A DNA stretch of 64,000 nt. Source: Eurosta solidaginis (lineage: Eukaryota > Arthropoda > Insecta > Diptera > Tephritidae). The DNA lies in the NCBI RefSeq assembly GCF_040869045.1, contig NC_090323.1, forward strand, positions 153,470,426 to 153,534,425. The letters are read 5' to 3'. Below, piece by piece: positions 22,321 to 34,198 of this stretch. Made by a program: the position numbers and the translations under genes. How positions within the stretch are numbered: the stretch's first letter is position 1; every line of letters starts with the position of its first letter. The notes under the pieces were generated by a model. The model was not told where the DNA came from. It saw only the letters and a program-made list of their open reading frames with translations, and searched no databases.

Positions 22321-22429
22321 TTTTGGGTTAAATTCGTTATTCCTTTTTCCAAAAGGGGCTTTATTTTCCTTTTCTAGGAAACCATGCCCAATGCCCCTGT
22401 TGCCAATTGTAACTAACTATAAGAACATT

Positions 22430-22800
22430 GAAATAAAACAGAAACATAAAATAAAATTTATAAATATAAAATAAAAAACAAATAAATTAAAATAAAAAAA
22501 TATTAAGTAAAATAAAGTAAATAGAATAAAAGATAAGATAGAGTGAAAGAATAAGAAAAAAAAAAAATAAAATAACATAAGTTGCAAAATAAAATAAAAT
22601 TAAGAAAAAATTTTTTAAAATAAATTAGAATGAAATAAAATAAAACAAATTAAAATAAAACCAAATAAAAAAATAAAACAAAATAAATTAAAAAAATAAA
22701 ACCAAGTTGAAAAAAAAATAAATTAAAATAAAATATAATAAAATTAAATAGATAAATAATAAAAAAATATATAAAATAAAATAAAAATAAAATAATTTTC
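22430..22800. repeat. A-rich low-complexity DNA, (AAAAT)n-like
   Basis: About 370 bases of AATAAAATAAAAT-type sequence almost without C or G, shortly after the end of copy 2. Confidence 0.85.
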
Positions 22801-22808
22801 TTTTGTGA

Positions 22809-23251
22809 TCATATCTTCGACAATTCCTTCGCGTTATCCAGTTTCGAAAATATTTCTCTGATCTCGATTTGATGGTCTAATGAGGATATCCAATAGTAGC
22901 CGTACAACACAAATAAAGCACACTCTAATGTGCACCCTATAACTTTTAGAATACCTGCTAAACAAAGGGGAACTTTTTCCACCACCAACAGATGCACGCA
23001 TACATCTATACTAAATTTATACGTATTTCCGTCTTTTATAGAATACCGACTGTGCGGAACCTTCAGAAAATGTCTACTGTCCGCATGCAAATTGTGCGCG
23101 ATCACGTTCGCCTTGGCAATTAAGTGACAATTTTTCCATTCACACGTGCAACATCCAATCCAACACACAAACACCACAATCGTACGAGTGACTGATGATA
23201 GTTCAACAACAACAAATATCGCATGGTTGTATGCTATCGTATATTCTCGAG
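22809..23251 (-). other. Orphan open frame, unknown, no ATG
   Basis: The longest minus-strand open frame that no repeat explains: about 147 codons from the stop near 23252 to the stop at 22809. It contains about nine cysteines (CWIGCCTCEWKNCH near 23170-23125) and a hydrophobic stretch (CTLECALFVLYGYYWI). There is no ATG in its 5' half; the first usable initiator in the longest reading is GTG, so as a fly gene it would have to be an exon. I do not recognise a family. It may be chance or a host exon. Confidence 0.2.
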
Positions 23252-23252
23252 C

Positions 23253-23990
23253 TCAAAAGCTTGTAGTAAGAGACTGTGGTTTGGAGTTGACTTGAAGTTG
23301 GATTTGTAGAATGTTAGCCATTCACCATGTTAAATTGTCAGCGCATACCGCGCGCATATTCACATTGTTGTTGTAAGAATAAAACTTTGTGTGGCAGCAT
23401 CAATGGGCGAAACCGGATGTGTGGCGGTTGCGGTTGCTTGAGGTTTGTGGCAATAGCAGCTGTTGCAATTATATTTAAAAATTTTCTTTGAAGATGCGAA
23501 TATTAACGAAGCGGGCTCCATTTCTTTGCTTGCATTAAAATGGCAATAGGAATGCATAGGCGGATGTTCTTTTGTTGTTGTTTATACGTCTACTGTGGCT
23601 AAAATTCAAAACGCCTCCGTTTCTGATTGTTCGCAATATAGATTTCTTCCTTTTTCAGGCTCCCCTCAATAACTTAGTTAGTTGAAGGTTTTATCGTTCG
23701 TGTATGTGTGAATACATAAAGAAAATAAGTCCACGTATACGTACATACCCAAAACGATTGTTCGAGATCGGTTAATAACTAACTTGGCATACCAAGTATT
23801 GATATTTTAAAACACATCCTCTTTATGGATTTAAGTGTATGGTGATAAGTGCGTGAAGAATTAGGGCTATTTGAGAGCTGGAGACTAAATCAGCAGGAGT
23901 ACTGAAATATCGAACTCACTTCACTCTAACCCCGCATCAGTCGTTTAGATTAAGCACAAGGTAAGGTAAGGTTAAGTGGGCATGGGAACT
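23253..23990. other. Noncoding DNA, nothing recognised
   Basis: No credible coding or repeat signal. Confidence 0.45.
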
Positions 23991-24540
23991 TCACACTTCT
24001 ACTCGAGACCTTTTTGGTTCACTTTCAATGCCCTCAGTGAGTAACGGGTGGCGGCATATTCATCCAACCAGAATACTTCCCAGCAGTCCTCAACGAACCA
24101 CTTGCTTTTTCCGATTAACTTGAGTATGAGCTAAAGTTCTTCCTTCCCAACCTCCGTGCGGCTGTCGAAAGCCGTGTTTTTTGGCCATCGGAGAAACAGC
24201 GCAATACCTGTTATAACACCGGTAAGTACTATAACTGTAGATTTTGCTTGAGAAGGACTCTAGTTCCTGTCTTATCCAAAAGTGGCGATAAGGACTTTGA
24301 CACCTCGAAATCATACCGGTTGGTCCACAGCAAGTGCGTTTTCTGTTACCCTTATCTCATATTACTCGATTTTCTTCAGGAGATAGCCAAGCGACAGTCG
24401 TACGGAGCTGTTTGCCTCGCTTAATGCCTTGTAGGTGGCTTGGCTGCATACACGGATCGCAACATCGGTGTGTGAGACCGCACTGACTTGGAACAATCTG
24501 GGATGTTGATGCAAGAGTACAGCTCATTTCATTTTCCATT
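23990..24540 (-). mobile_element. Non-LTR retrotransposon relic, minus strand
   Basis: The reverse complement around 24420-24360 contains CAGCTCCGTACGACTGTCGC, then CTATCTCCTGAAGAAAAT and GAGTAATATGAGAT. This parallels the plus-strand sequence at 24868-24930 (GACAGCTCCGTACGACCACC, TATCGCCTCAGGAAAATA, GTAATATGATAT). The two are inverted copies of one LINE segment lying just after the RNase H domain. All frames are broken. Confidence 0.5.
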
Positions 24541-24769
24541 TTTCGTCTGTGTAGATTGAAATGCTCCTACAACTGTAGAAGTCTTCCTCACATTCCTCCG
24601 GCGAATGATATCATACGTTCTATACCGGGAAGTCAAGCACAGCAGTACTATGGTCGGATTCAGATGTTTAGTCAGCTACGATACCACTTAGTGATCTCCT
24701 CAGACACCATTGAATAGATTTTCATCAACATCCAGGCCGCCTTAAAGGAAAAACAGATAAATTCCCAAT

Positions 24770-25500
24770 ATCTCCCTTTGCTGGATCCCAGGGCTCAGCG
24801 ATATTGAAGGGAATGTATCTGCAGATAAGATGGCCAGGAAAAGTTTCATCAGGTGGACATAAGCGATGCGGACAGCTCCGTACGACCACCGCTAGGTTAT
24901 CGCCTCAGGAAAATAAAGTAATATGATATTAGGGCAGTGAAATTACTGCAGACCAATCGGGATGTTTGCGAGTACTTAATGTCCTATGGCCATATTTGGG
25001 TAGGAAGGGAAATAGATTCCTTCAGCAGCTAAAGTAATCCAGTGAGAGAGTACCTATGGATATCATCATAGGTTATTGCGCTATTGTACCGATTTTCCGA
25101 CGGTGTCGCACAGGGGGAATAGGAGTCGATTGATGATCCCCTCTGACGATATTCAGGACCACAAATCAGACGATTTCATTTAATGGGCGCACTGCTTTTC
25201 AACGTCTGTCAAGAGCATTCAGAATGGAGAAAAATTTATTGGAGTGGAAATTTCGGAGGTTCCCAAACACGCTTTCCTTAGCTTAATTTACCTTGGTGTG
25301 AACGTAGGATTATTCGAGGACCATAGTTAGGTGTTCACATAAGATAGCATATGAACTCGCTATTCATCCGAAAGCAAGCTTACAATGCTCATATGTTATG
25401 TAGAGCCGAGTCATAAAACCATTTTGATAACGCGTGCTAGGAGAATCGTTCGGCTAAACTAATTTCGGTGGATTGATATAGCTCAGCTGTTCTTGGGTCT
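24770..25500 (+). mobile_element. Non-LTR retrotransposon relic with RNase H remnant, plus strand
   Basis: Reading from about 24784 gives WIPGLSDIEGNVSADKMARK, which fits the RNase H signature of LINEs (WxPGHxxIxGNExADxxARK) with the active-site His replaced by Leu. A related segment with ADEITRK is found at 31261-31282. Downstream sequence to about 25500 is noncoding in all frames and probably the decayed remainder. Confidence 0.5.
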
Positions 25501-26527
25501 TGTTGCTTTTCCGTATTCGCGTGATCGTTTCAATTATTCATCCGTGCTCGCTGCTGGCCTAACGTGGCTCACTGACATCTTTCTGTAGATACAAAAGCAT
25601 AAACCATACTCATTCTACGAGCAGCCTCTCTGCAGCAAACTTTCTTTGCGACCTTTCTCCGTATATATGTATCCTCTCAATTAAACTTGTGGGTATATAA
25701 GGGTGTTATACATTTTCCTATCAAAATTATTATTTTCTATGGAAGTGCAAGTGCCGTGTTTGCATTGTGCTTGTGCCGCTATTGGTGTTCCCAAACTTAT
25801 TGTTATTGTATTAGTTTTTGTTGCTATTTCGTATGAGGCTATAATTTTGTTTGCGCTTACTTAGTTTGTTATGGTCCAAACCGCCACCGCATGCCCAAAA
25901 TGGAAATATGGTCAGAGGACAAATGCAATTTTCATACACATTCAAGTGAATAGTTTGCGGCTTGCCTAAAAATAAAAGTGCAACTCATTTGTGTGTGTGT
26001 GTATGTGAGTATGTATGTATGTGTAGTGCTGCATGTTACCAATTTTCAGATTTGTTTGAAAATTCGATGGCGTCTTAAATTATGAATAGATATGCTTTAG
26101 TCTTTATTGCTTCAGTATGCACACTTGGCCATTTGACTGCTTGACCGCCTTGTTTGTGAACACACCAACACACACACAGGGGCAAACTTTTATGTGCTTA
26201 TTGCAAGTATAAAGAAATGGAAACATTTTTGTAGCCGAAAAAAAGTTCGATGAAATCGATGGCCTTAACTATCTACAGATTCTATTATTTTTCCTTTGCG
26301 ATATTATTTCCATGTTACTAATTCTTGTTTAGTTGTTTATATACCTACATGTTTTTGTTGCACGCATCTTTGTTGTTGTTGCAGTCAGCACTTGGCATAT
26401 GGTAATTGCATTAGAGTGCACTATAAGTGGAAGAAGATTTGTTTATGCTGTTGTGTCCAGACACAATTGCCAGAAATGGAAATTCGAACAAATTGCAATA
26501 TACAACAGAAAGACATACACACATATA
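25500..26527. other. AT-rich noncoding DNA
   Basis: No gene recognised; small GT/TATG simple repeats occur near 25990. Confidence 0.45.
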
Positions 26528-27733
26528 CAGAGAAACCCATCGTAACGGACACCTCTATTAGGTGGGCGCATCCCTTGGCCAGACAGTTTCTAAGCGCTAA
26601 GTTTCAGGTACAATTTTTAGAACAAATTGATCTCCGAGTGTCCACCCCCTCTGTTGGTCGGATCTCTCTAGGTATTTCCTATAAAATGGTTTTCTTAACA
26701 AAGCGACTAAATCCTCTCTTGAACGGACGCGAACTCCTTGTAAGCGGACAAAGCGAGGAAAATTAATATCAATTTATAAGTTTTAAAAACTTTGTACAGG
26801 TTGCGGCCGAATGTATTTCCAATTAAAAAAAGGGGCTCCCTGAGTAAATCCAATTTTGCATTAGATAAATAGGTGCTCAAGGTTAAGAAGTATCACAGTC
26901 TATCAATACACAGTATCGCTTTTATGTAAATAAAAAGTACAGCTTTCAGACTGCCTCCAGTTAAGTTAGGTTGAACTGGTCGGTCCTTAAGACTTCACTA
27001 AAACTGAATGTGTCAATAGAGTTACCAGAAGCTTATTTGACGACCAAACTGAATCATGATCTATGTTATGAAATAACAACGTCTTCTTTGAAACTACTAG
27101 AAGAAAGCTTGATTTGACGTGATCTTTGGTACCTTATAGCCCTACGATTGGTTTCACCTCTTTCTTACTTAATTGATCCCGTGTAGCTATTTCCCCTTTC
27201 CCAGTTCATTCGTCTTTTCGTTACCACATACACTTATGTGTCCGGTCCGTAAAATGGTTGTATGCTTCTCCCTATTCCAATTCTCTCAAGTGCTTATTTG
27301 CACCTTCTAGTTGCCTTGATATGCGAGATTATCGCCCCAATGACCGCGTGATTGTCAATACAAAAGTTTACAGGACAGCAGTTTGCACAATTTTTGCCAG
27401 TAAATATCTCTCTCAGTTTGTACGACCTTGTCATTATTAGATCGCCACAGTATTCCATTGACCATCCCGGCTCCATTAGTTTGGTAAAATTTTCGTATCG
27501 TATAGAGTACCTTTCGACATTTCGGCGCCCTAGGCCACCCTTCCAACTTTATCGAAGCTATAATATCTCAACCGAATCACGTTCTTATATGATTTTGAAA
27601 ACAGAATAATATACAATTTTTCCTTATAATGGATGTGTAACAAAAAAATTTTAAATAGCAACCTACTCCATTGAGCGAACACCTTCTTTAGGCGAAACAA
27701 AGTTAGAGTGTCCACCCAAACGAGGTTTCACTG
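26528..27733. mobile_element. ~1.2-kb TIR DNA transposon, nonautonomous, copy 2
   Basis: Starts CAGAGAAACCC after TA and ends CGAGGTTTCACTG. The ends pair as inverted repeats (GAAACC...GGACAC(C)TCT against its reverse complement, AGTGTCC...GGTTTC). It is colinear with 4339-5558 over its full length. The right flank is TT and not TA, so the target site there has mutated. The 156-codon plus-strand frame at 26296-26766 crosses the element's left border and is not credible as a gene. Confidence 0.55.
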
Positions 27734-28439
27734 TTTCTAGTATATACCATGGCCACGGGAGTATTCAAAGGAGATTCAACGAAGCTCAAGCACTAGATGA
27801 AGTTAGCAAATGCTTCAATGGCCTAGCTAGTTTCGGATGCATCCTAAGCTTTATGCAGCAACGGCAGTTTCATCAAATAACAAAGTCACGAAGAGATATT
27901 CAAATCTAATAAAGTGCACTACAAATAATTTTTTGAAGGGTAGACAAAAGCTTTTAGATCGAATGAACATTTTTCAATTGAATATACATACAACCAACTG
28001 CATCAACAGATAATAGAGATAACTCTTCACTGTACTTTTTACTCCAAAAGACGTCCGACGGGAAGCACGAGTGCCATTTGAAGATGAGCATTGGTTCGAC
28101 ATTTCTTAATTCGTTGGCTAGAATATGGCGGATCCAAAAGCTTTCCATGCCTATAAGCTTGTGGCATATTTGAAATGCAGTAAATGGGTGGAATAGCTAT
28201 TGGTCTGCATCTTCTTTGTGAGCAAGTTCTGCAAAAGAATGTAGGCCCGGCAAAAAATATCACTGATGATGGCACAACGACGAGACGGGACTTGACAAGG
28301 GTTGACGGAAAATCATAAAAATGTACATGGTTTTTCTTTTTTTTTTGCTAAGCGAAGTGCAGTGTTGAACGCGAAGTCATGCCCGAGCTTTTGTCAAACG
28401 TCTTGCAATGGATTACAGAAATCGTAGATCCCATAGATC
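27734..28439. other. Noncoding DNA
   Basis: No repeat or gene recognised. Confidence 0.4.
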
Positions 28440-29056
28440 ACTCAGTTAACTGGAGGCAGGAGTGCTACCGCCTCTTTGCTGATATTGGTATTTAATGAAG
28501 TTTTGATTATCTTCGAAACATCAATAACGATGGTAGTCACATTCGCCGACGACTTAGTTATTCTGACCGCAGATAAACTCCTGAAAACGATTAACATGTG
28601 GAAACGACTATTTGCAACATTTCGCGATGGGCGGTGCAAAACTGGCGGTGAATTAATCAAAAATATAGCAGAACCTCTTAACAAAAAAAAAACAAAATTC
28701 TCTCCTTCAACTTATCGACGTCAAAAGGTACAATGATAAATATTTCTTTTGAAGCGAAAGGATCAAAGAAAGCTCTGGCAGCATACTACACCTGCGGACT
28801 GTCACCATATATCATCCATGGTAGGTACAACCCAGTAATTCGACCACCGAATGGATATCTGGTCCGGGGGAAGAATCTAGATAAAAAGAATTAAAGTGCC
28901 AAAGCAAACATGCCTTTGAATATCAGGCGCAGTTAACAGCCCTCCTTAGAAACGGTGAAATGAATTGTTCGCTTGCGGAGATATCGAGCCTCTTTAGTGT
29001 CTATGGGCCATCTCAACTCCCTGTGCACAGCAATGTTGAAAGGAATTGCAGATGAG
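28440..29056 (+). mobile_element. Non-LTR retrotransposon relic (RT motif), 5' part
   Basis: Within the open frame 28476-28736 the peptide VVTFADDLVILTADK carries the FADD form of the reverse-transcriptase active site (normally YADD or FADD in LINEs). Downstream the frames are broken, but the order RT then RNase H is preserved, because the sequence continues as GCAGATGAG|ATTACCAGG across the inserted hAT element (see 31263-31360). It is probably the same family as the relics at 24 kb and 37.4 kb. Confidence 0.55.
29049..29056. repeat. Left 8-bp target duplication of hAT element
   Basis: CAGATGAG, repeated exactly at 31263-31270. Confidence 0.9.
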
Positions 29057-31262
29057 CATAGGCGGATCTACTTAATGGCTTTTTGGGCTTCAGCCCAGGG
29101 CCCCGTGGATGTGAAGGGCCCCCAGCCACCAATAAAAATAAAAGACGAATGCCGCACAAGACGCACTGATATTTTACTACCACACTCACATTATTTTACT
29201 ACTACAAACACTAGACGGCCAGAACCGCTTAAACGGGATTTCCTGATTGGAAACACATAGGAACGTCTTTAGAAAATCACGAAAATTCTAATGAACATAA
29301 AGTGTCTATGTTAGCTTGGCTGACACGAAAAGAAAATAAGTTTGTTGTAGATAAGCAGCTCCAGGATCAATCAGAGAAAGAAACAGAGTACTATCATAAT
29401 GTCATGAAACGGGTTATTGCATGATAAAATTTTTGAGTTTAAGAGGCTTAGTATTTAGAGGTTCCGAAGAAGTATTTGGTTCACCACATAATGGTAATTT
29501 AATGGCAGCTCTGGATCTATTGGCAGAGTTTGACCCATTTATTCCGGAACATATTGAACAACGAGAGCTGCGACCGAAATCGACAATATCGTACTTATTA
29601 AAAACAGTATATGAGGACCTTAGTGATATTATAGGCAAACAGATAGTGAAACAAATTATAAATCAAATAAATAACAACGACACAAAATATTATTCAATCG
29701 TGATGGATTCAACTCCAGGTCTGCCACACAATGACCAACTTGCTGTTGTATTACGATACTGTTTTCAGGGAAATGTGTACGAAAGATGTGTTTCGTTCAT
29801 CAAAATTAGTAGTCATACTGGTTTACACTTATTTAATATTCTACAAGACTTTTTAGAAAAAAATGGGTTGATACTGGATAATTGTAGGGGACAGTCTTAT
29901 GACAACGCAGCCAATATGTCGGGTCAGTACAAAGGTGTCCAAGCATTAATTAAACAAAAAAATAAAAGTGTGGATTATGTACCATGTGCTTCACATTCCC
30001 TTGACCTAGTTGGTGAAGAATGTGTTAAAGTTGCAAGTTGTTTTCTTTTCATCTTGAACCCATAGGTGGGAATTGTTACATCGTGAAATGCAACTAAAAT
30101 TTACTTTAAAAACTTTTAGCGAAACCAGATGGTCTTGTCATTATGAGGCTGTCAAAGCTTTAAAAAATCATTGTCCTGAAATTATGAAAATTTTAAAAAC
30201 TTTTAGCTAAAATGAAGATGAGAAAGCTGATTTCAGAAAAGAGGCACGAAATTTATTTAATAAACTGGCAAAACTATCATTTGCAATTTTGATCACATTT
30301 TGGGAAGAAATTTTGGAGAGATTTCATGTAGTAAATAAAAAAATACAGAGCCCTGGCTTAAATATTTGCGAAGGCAATAAATTAATTGTTCCTTTGAAAG
30401 AGTTCGTGTAAAACATAAGACAGCATTCATATCAGAAGCTAAAAGAGTACAAAGAGAAAGCTAAAAAATTAAGTACTAGTGTGGAAACAAATTACAGCGA
30501 CGTTTACAAGGGACAAATTACTTCAAAAGTTGCCGATAAGTCTACAGCTAAAGTCTCAGTGTGCGGGCCAGAAAAATTTGAAAGAACACGTTAAACGTTG
30601 CATTGGATAAATTGATTATGGATTTAAATGAAAGGGGTCAAATTTATGAGACAACCAGCAAAAAATTTAATTTTTTAATGGATTTGCAGAATAAAACCCA
30701 GGAAAGCGTGGATCTGGAAAAGTGTACGCAATATTGTAAAATATTATTCAGTTGACGTAGATGAAAATTTAGTAAATGAATGCATTCAATTAAAATCATA
30801 TTTACTACAATCCAAATCAGACTGCTACACCTCTTGCCGTGTAATTTGTAAGCTTATCTATGAAAAGTAACCTTTTTTTAATTGTTACCCCATTTAAAAA
30901 ATTTGTTTGACGTTGCCCATCACCAGCTGCGAAGCGGAGCGCTCTTTCTCCAGGATGTCATGTATTGAAAATAAGTATAGGACAATAATGTCGAACGATC
31001 GACTAAATCATTTATCTCCTCTTTCTATAAACTGTGATCTAAAAAAGGATTTAGAAGTTGATGAGCAAATAAAGGAATTCGCTACATGAAAATGCAGAAA
31101 GGTTGATTTGTAATTTAATATTCTTTATTGTCAAATTTGTTTTGATAAATAAATGTTTTTATAAGCTGATTTTTTTCTGATAACTATATACTGCATCACC
31201 ATAGAAAACAGGGCCCAGAATAACATTAGCCCAGGGCCCCACAATGTCACGATCCGCCCCTG
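29057..31262 (+). mobile_element. hAT DNA transposon (ZMYM1-like transposase), 2.2 kb, inactive
   Basis: Bounded by a perfect 8-bp duplication CAGATGAG. The ends are inverted repeats: left CATAGGCGGATCT, right GATCCGCCCCTG, with inner blocks CCCAGGGCCCC on the left and CCAGGGCCCC on the right. Inside are pieces of a hAT transposase. The 8-bp duplication, end sequence and protein all agree. The left tip is mutated (CATAG in place of CAGGG), so it could not move even with a functional enzyme. Confidence 0.85.
29274..31089 (+). pseudogene. hAT transposase pseudogene, DUF4371/ZMYM1 type
   Basis: Cut-and-paste transposase with the layout of insect ZMYM1-like hAT proteins. The 5' part (29274-29423) reads VSMLAWLTRKENKFVVDKQ before a TGA. 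The main block (29421-30065) reads AALDLLAEFDPFIPEH, then YYSIVMDSTPGLPHNDQLAV with the first catalytic Asp region, then SYDNAANMSGQYKGVQA and PCASHSLDLVGEE. The middle (30066-30906) is riddled with stops. The C-terminal dimerisation domain survives at 30907-31089 as LPITSCEAERSFSRMSCIE. At least three frame breaks occur. The family gives a strong match by motif order; the domain names are from knowledge of hAT transposases. Confidence 0.8.
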
Positions 31263-31360
31263 CAGATGAGATTACCAGGAAAGATTCCGAAATTGGCATA
31301 CACTAGGACAACTCCGTTCGACCACCGAAAAAATCAAGGAATATGGGTATAGAGCTGTTA
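31263..31360 (+). mobile_element. Non-LTR retrotransposon relic, 3' part after hAT insertion
   Basis: Begins with the right target duplication (31263-31270). Reading from 31261 gives ADEITRKDSEIGI, the end of a LINE RNase H domain. ACAACTCCGTTCGACCACCG (31309-31328) then matches GACAGCTCCGTACGACCACC at 24868. It continues the relic at 28440-29056. Confidence 0.55.
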
Positions 31361-32557
31361 TTCCTCTTAATCATGCCCTTGTCATGGAATATGTTATCGT
31401 CACGTGCCCGCATTCGGTTGATTTGCACATGCTAGAGTATCTTAGTCGTAGGACCCCTTTCGCGGCCAATCCCTGCACGAACACTTGTCCAGACATCAAG
31501 TGAAAAATAACGTTAACCCTTCCTATGCGATGTTTTTGGAAACCGGAATTGTTTGCCTTCCAGACTTGCATACATATATGTATGTTCTCCTAGAGGTTTG
31601 AATGTACATATTCTCTACATGAAATGCAGGTGTTACTTTACATACCACCGAACATTTCTTTTGTCAATATATTACTCTTTTTTTTGGCAACTACTTCTTT
31701 TCTAAATTCATATAGACAAAACCACCCAAAAACCAGCGACAAAGATTCACATTGGCTTTCGCCTTTTGAAAGCGGAAAACTTGGCTACCGTACTTAAGTG
31801 CACAATTTTTTTTTTGTCGATTTTTTGGCATCGCTTTTCGCTTGGCTTTGAGGTGCCTTTTTTGTAAATTCTTTAGTGCAGCTGCAACATGTTGATTGAA
31901 TTTTCTTTTTTCTTGTGTTGTTGTTCAAGAGAAATTCAAATTGTTTATGCGATATTATTGACTGGTAAATTTTTGGCTGTAATATAGTACTCTACTTCAA
32001 ACAACAACAGCAGCGTATGATGCTACTAATATTATTAGTGCTTAAGAGGGGGTAGCTGCGGCCATGCTTGCGACCGCCACTAATAAATATGTATGCGCGC
32101 ATATTTTTATGGTGAAAGTTTGAGAGCAGCTGAATTTTTTTAATTTTTTTTTTTTATTTTCTTTTTTTTTTATAAATTTCGGTTATGGTGTTTTGTGCGT
32201 GTAGAATATTTGGGTTCGATTTACAATACAATTGACATGAATGCCAAAATTCTCGAGTTTATTGTTGGTTCGCTTTTTGGCTTTTGAATGATATCCAAGC
32301 TTACGTTACCATTCTCAATGCCTGAGCACACTTCAGTCTCAACACTTTCAACAAGTGTCCAATTCTATTTACGTTACACATAGCCTGCTCATTGCACTTC
32401 AGTTATTTTTGTCTCGATGTGTATGTGAATATATGCGAGGGATAACTGATAAGCTCTTTTTACGAAGTAGAGCAATCAAATTTCCTATAGCCATTATACA
32501 AGCCCACCACGAACTAAATTTACAATTGTTCCCATATGATATTGTGATGTATATTGT
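31361..32557. other. AT-rich noncoding DNA
   Basis: Poly-T stretches near 31675, 31810 and 32150; no gene or repeat recognised. Confidence 0.4.
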
Positions 32558-34080
32558 AACCAAGATGAAATCAAGACTTGGAGATGTAAAGTGGACTGTG
32601 CGTGTTTGACCTCGCTTTATGTTATATGAAATTATTATACTCAGCGTGCTTTGCACACAGACTATTTCATTTTGATTGGATAACGGTTCGTTGTACAGGT
32701 ATAAAGGAATCGAGGTAGATATAGACTTCCATATATCAAAATCATCAGTATCGAAAAAAAATTTGATTGAGCCATGTCCCTCCGTCTGTCCGTCTATCCG
32801 TTAACACGATAACTTGAGTAAATATTGAGATATCTTCACCAAATTTGGTATACGAGCTTATCTGGGCCCATAATATATATATTGGTATTGAAAATGAGCG
32901 AAATCGGATTATAACCACGCCCACTTTTTATATATATAACATTTTGGAAAATACAAAAAACTTGATTATTTAGTAAATAATCCAACTAGAATGTTGAAAC
33001 TGTTACATGACGTGTGGACTGATATTCAGACATTTGAAAAAAGTTTTAAAATGGGCATGGCACCGCCCACTTGTGATAAAATTAATTTTACAAATATCAA
33101 TTATCATAAATCAAAAACCGTTAAACTTATCGTAACAAAATTCGGCAGAGAGGTTTCCTTTACTATAAGGAAAGGGTCGTGGACGAACAAAATAAGCTAT
33201 ATCTTAGCGAAAAGAGCTTTGTACCAATAGAATTTTACTTTCTAAATTGAATTATAACATTAAATTGGAAAACACTAAAATTTTTGAAAATTGGTGTGGC
33301 ACCGCCCCTTTTATGACTAAGCAATTTTCTATGTTTCGGGAGCCATATCTCGAAGAAAAATTAATATATCGTAATGAAATTGTGTACACATATGTTCCTT
33401 ATAGCATAAAATATTTCTAGTAAAAATGGACGGGATCGGTTAAAGAACACGGCAACTTAGATATAAAACAAGTTTAAAAGGGTCGTAGACTAGAATAACA
33501 AGTTATAGCTTAGCAAAAAATAGTTTTGGATCAATGATATTTCTCTTATCAAGTTTTATTGTAAGAGGAAACGGGGAGAAATTTTTTTTTTTACCGGCGG
33601 TGCCCCGTGTTATGTAGAAACGTGATTTATCTGAAATGAAATGTGCAATTGAAGCTCACGCTGAGTATATAATGTTCTGTTACACCCGAACTTAGACACC
33701 TTTACTTGCTTTTAGACTAGTACTATTTGGAGTTTCGGACATAGCAATGTTCCTTGGTTTTCATTAGTTTCACTAAGGCTGGTTTACCCTGACGGCGATT
33801 GCAACTCTCGGGGATCACTAGATATCATGTAACCAAGCGGAAAGCCAAGCTCGGAGCTGTAAGGTGGAGTGTCTGACCCCGCTTTATATTATATGAAATT
33901 TTTTTTAGACTAGCATCATCTGGGGTTCCAGAAATTGCAATAGTTCGAATTGGTACAATCGAACCGGACATGGAGGGTTGTATTATGTTATTTATTTCAC
34001 TAACATTCGTTTATCTTGATGGCGATTGCAGTTCTAAAGAGTCCATGCGGTATGTCTCAATATCGAATAAGTTCTTGTTT
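32558..34080. repeat. ~200-bp tandem duplication, first unit split by noncoding element
   Basis: Without the insertion at 32637-33708, the unit 32558-32636 plus 33709-33834 is followed by a second unit at 33835-34040 or so. Shared landmarks are GTAACCAAG, GTAA(A/G)GTGGA, GACC(T/C)CGCTTTAT(G/A)TTATATGAAATT, TTAGACTAG and GATGGCGATTGCA/GACGGCGATTGCA. The second unit therefore shows the uninterrupted site TATATGAAATTTTTTTTAGA at 33892-33908. Confidence 0.75.
32637..33708 (+). mobile_element. Helentron-like noncoding element, copy 5 (subfamily 2)
   Basis: Starts ATACTCAGCGTG after T and ends CACGCTGAGTAT (33657-33668), a hairpin with one mismatched base (GTTCTGTTACACCCGAAC), then TTAGACACCTTTACTTGC before TTTT. 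It has a short GTCC/GTCT tract at 32778-32805 and CGCCC/GGGCGTGG-like modules as in subfamily 1, but its body sequence differs. It is noncoding. The frame at 32991-33230 is not shared in function by the sister copy at 37745. Confidence 0.7.
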
Positions 34081-34198
34081 GACTACCCAGCTCCTGCCAG
34101 AAATTGCTTTATTTGTTTTGAATTTTCGCAGGTACAAATGTCCTTATTGTCAGTATAAATTCACAAAATTGTATGTCACCTCATCCTTTCAACTTAGA

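Noticed and set aside
26296..26766. 156-codon plus-strand frame
   Set aside because: It runs across the left border of the TIR element, so its two halves come from unrelated sequences.
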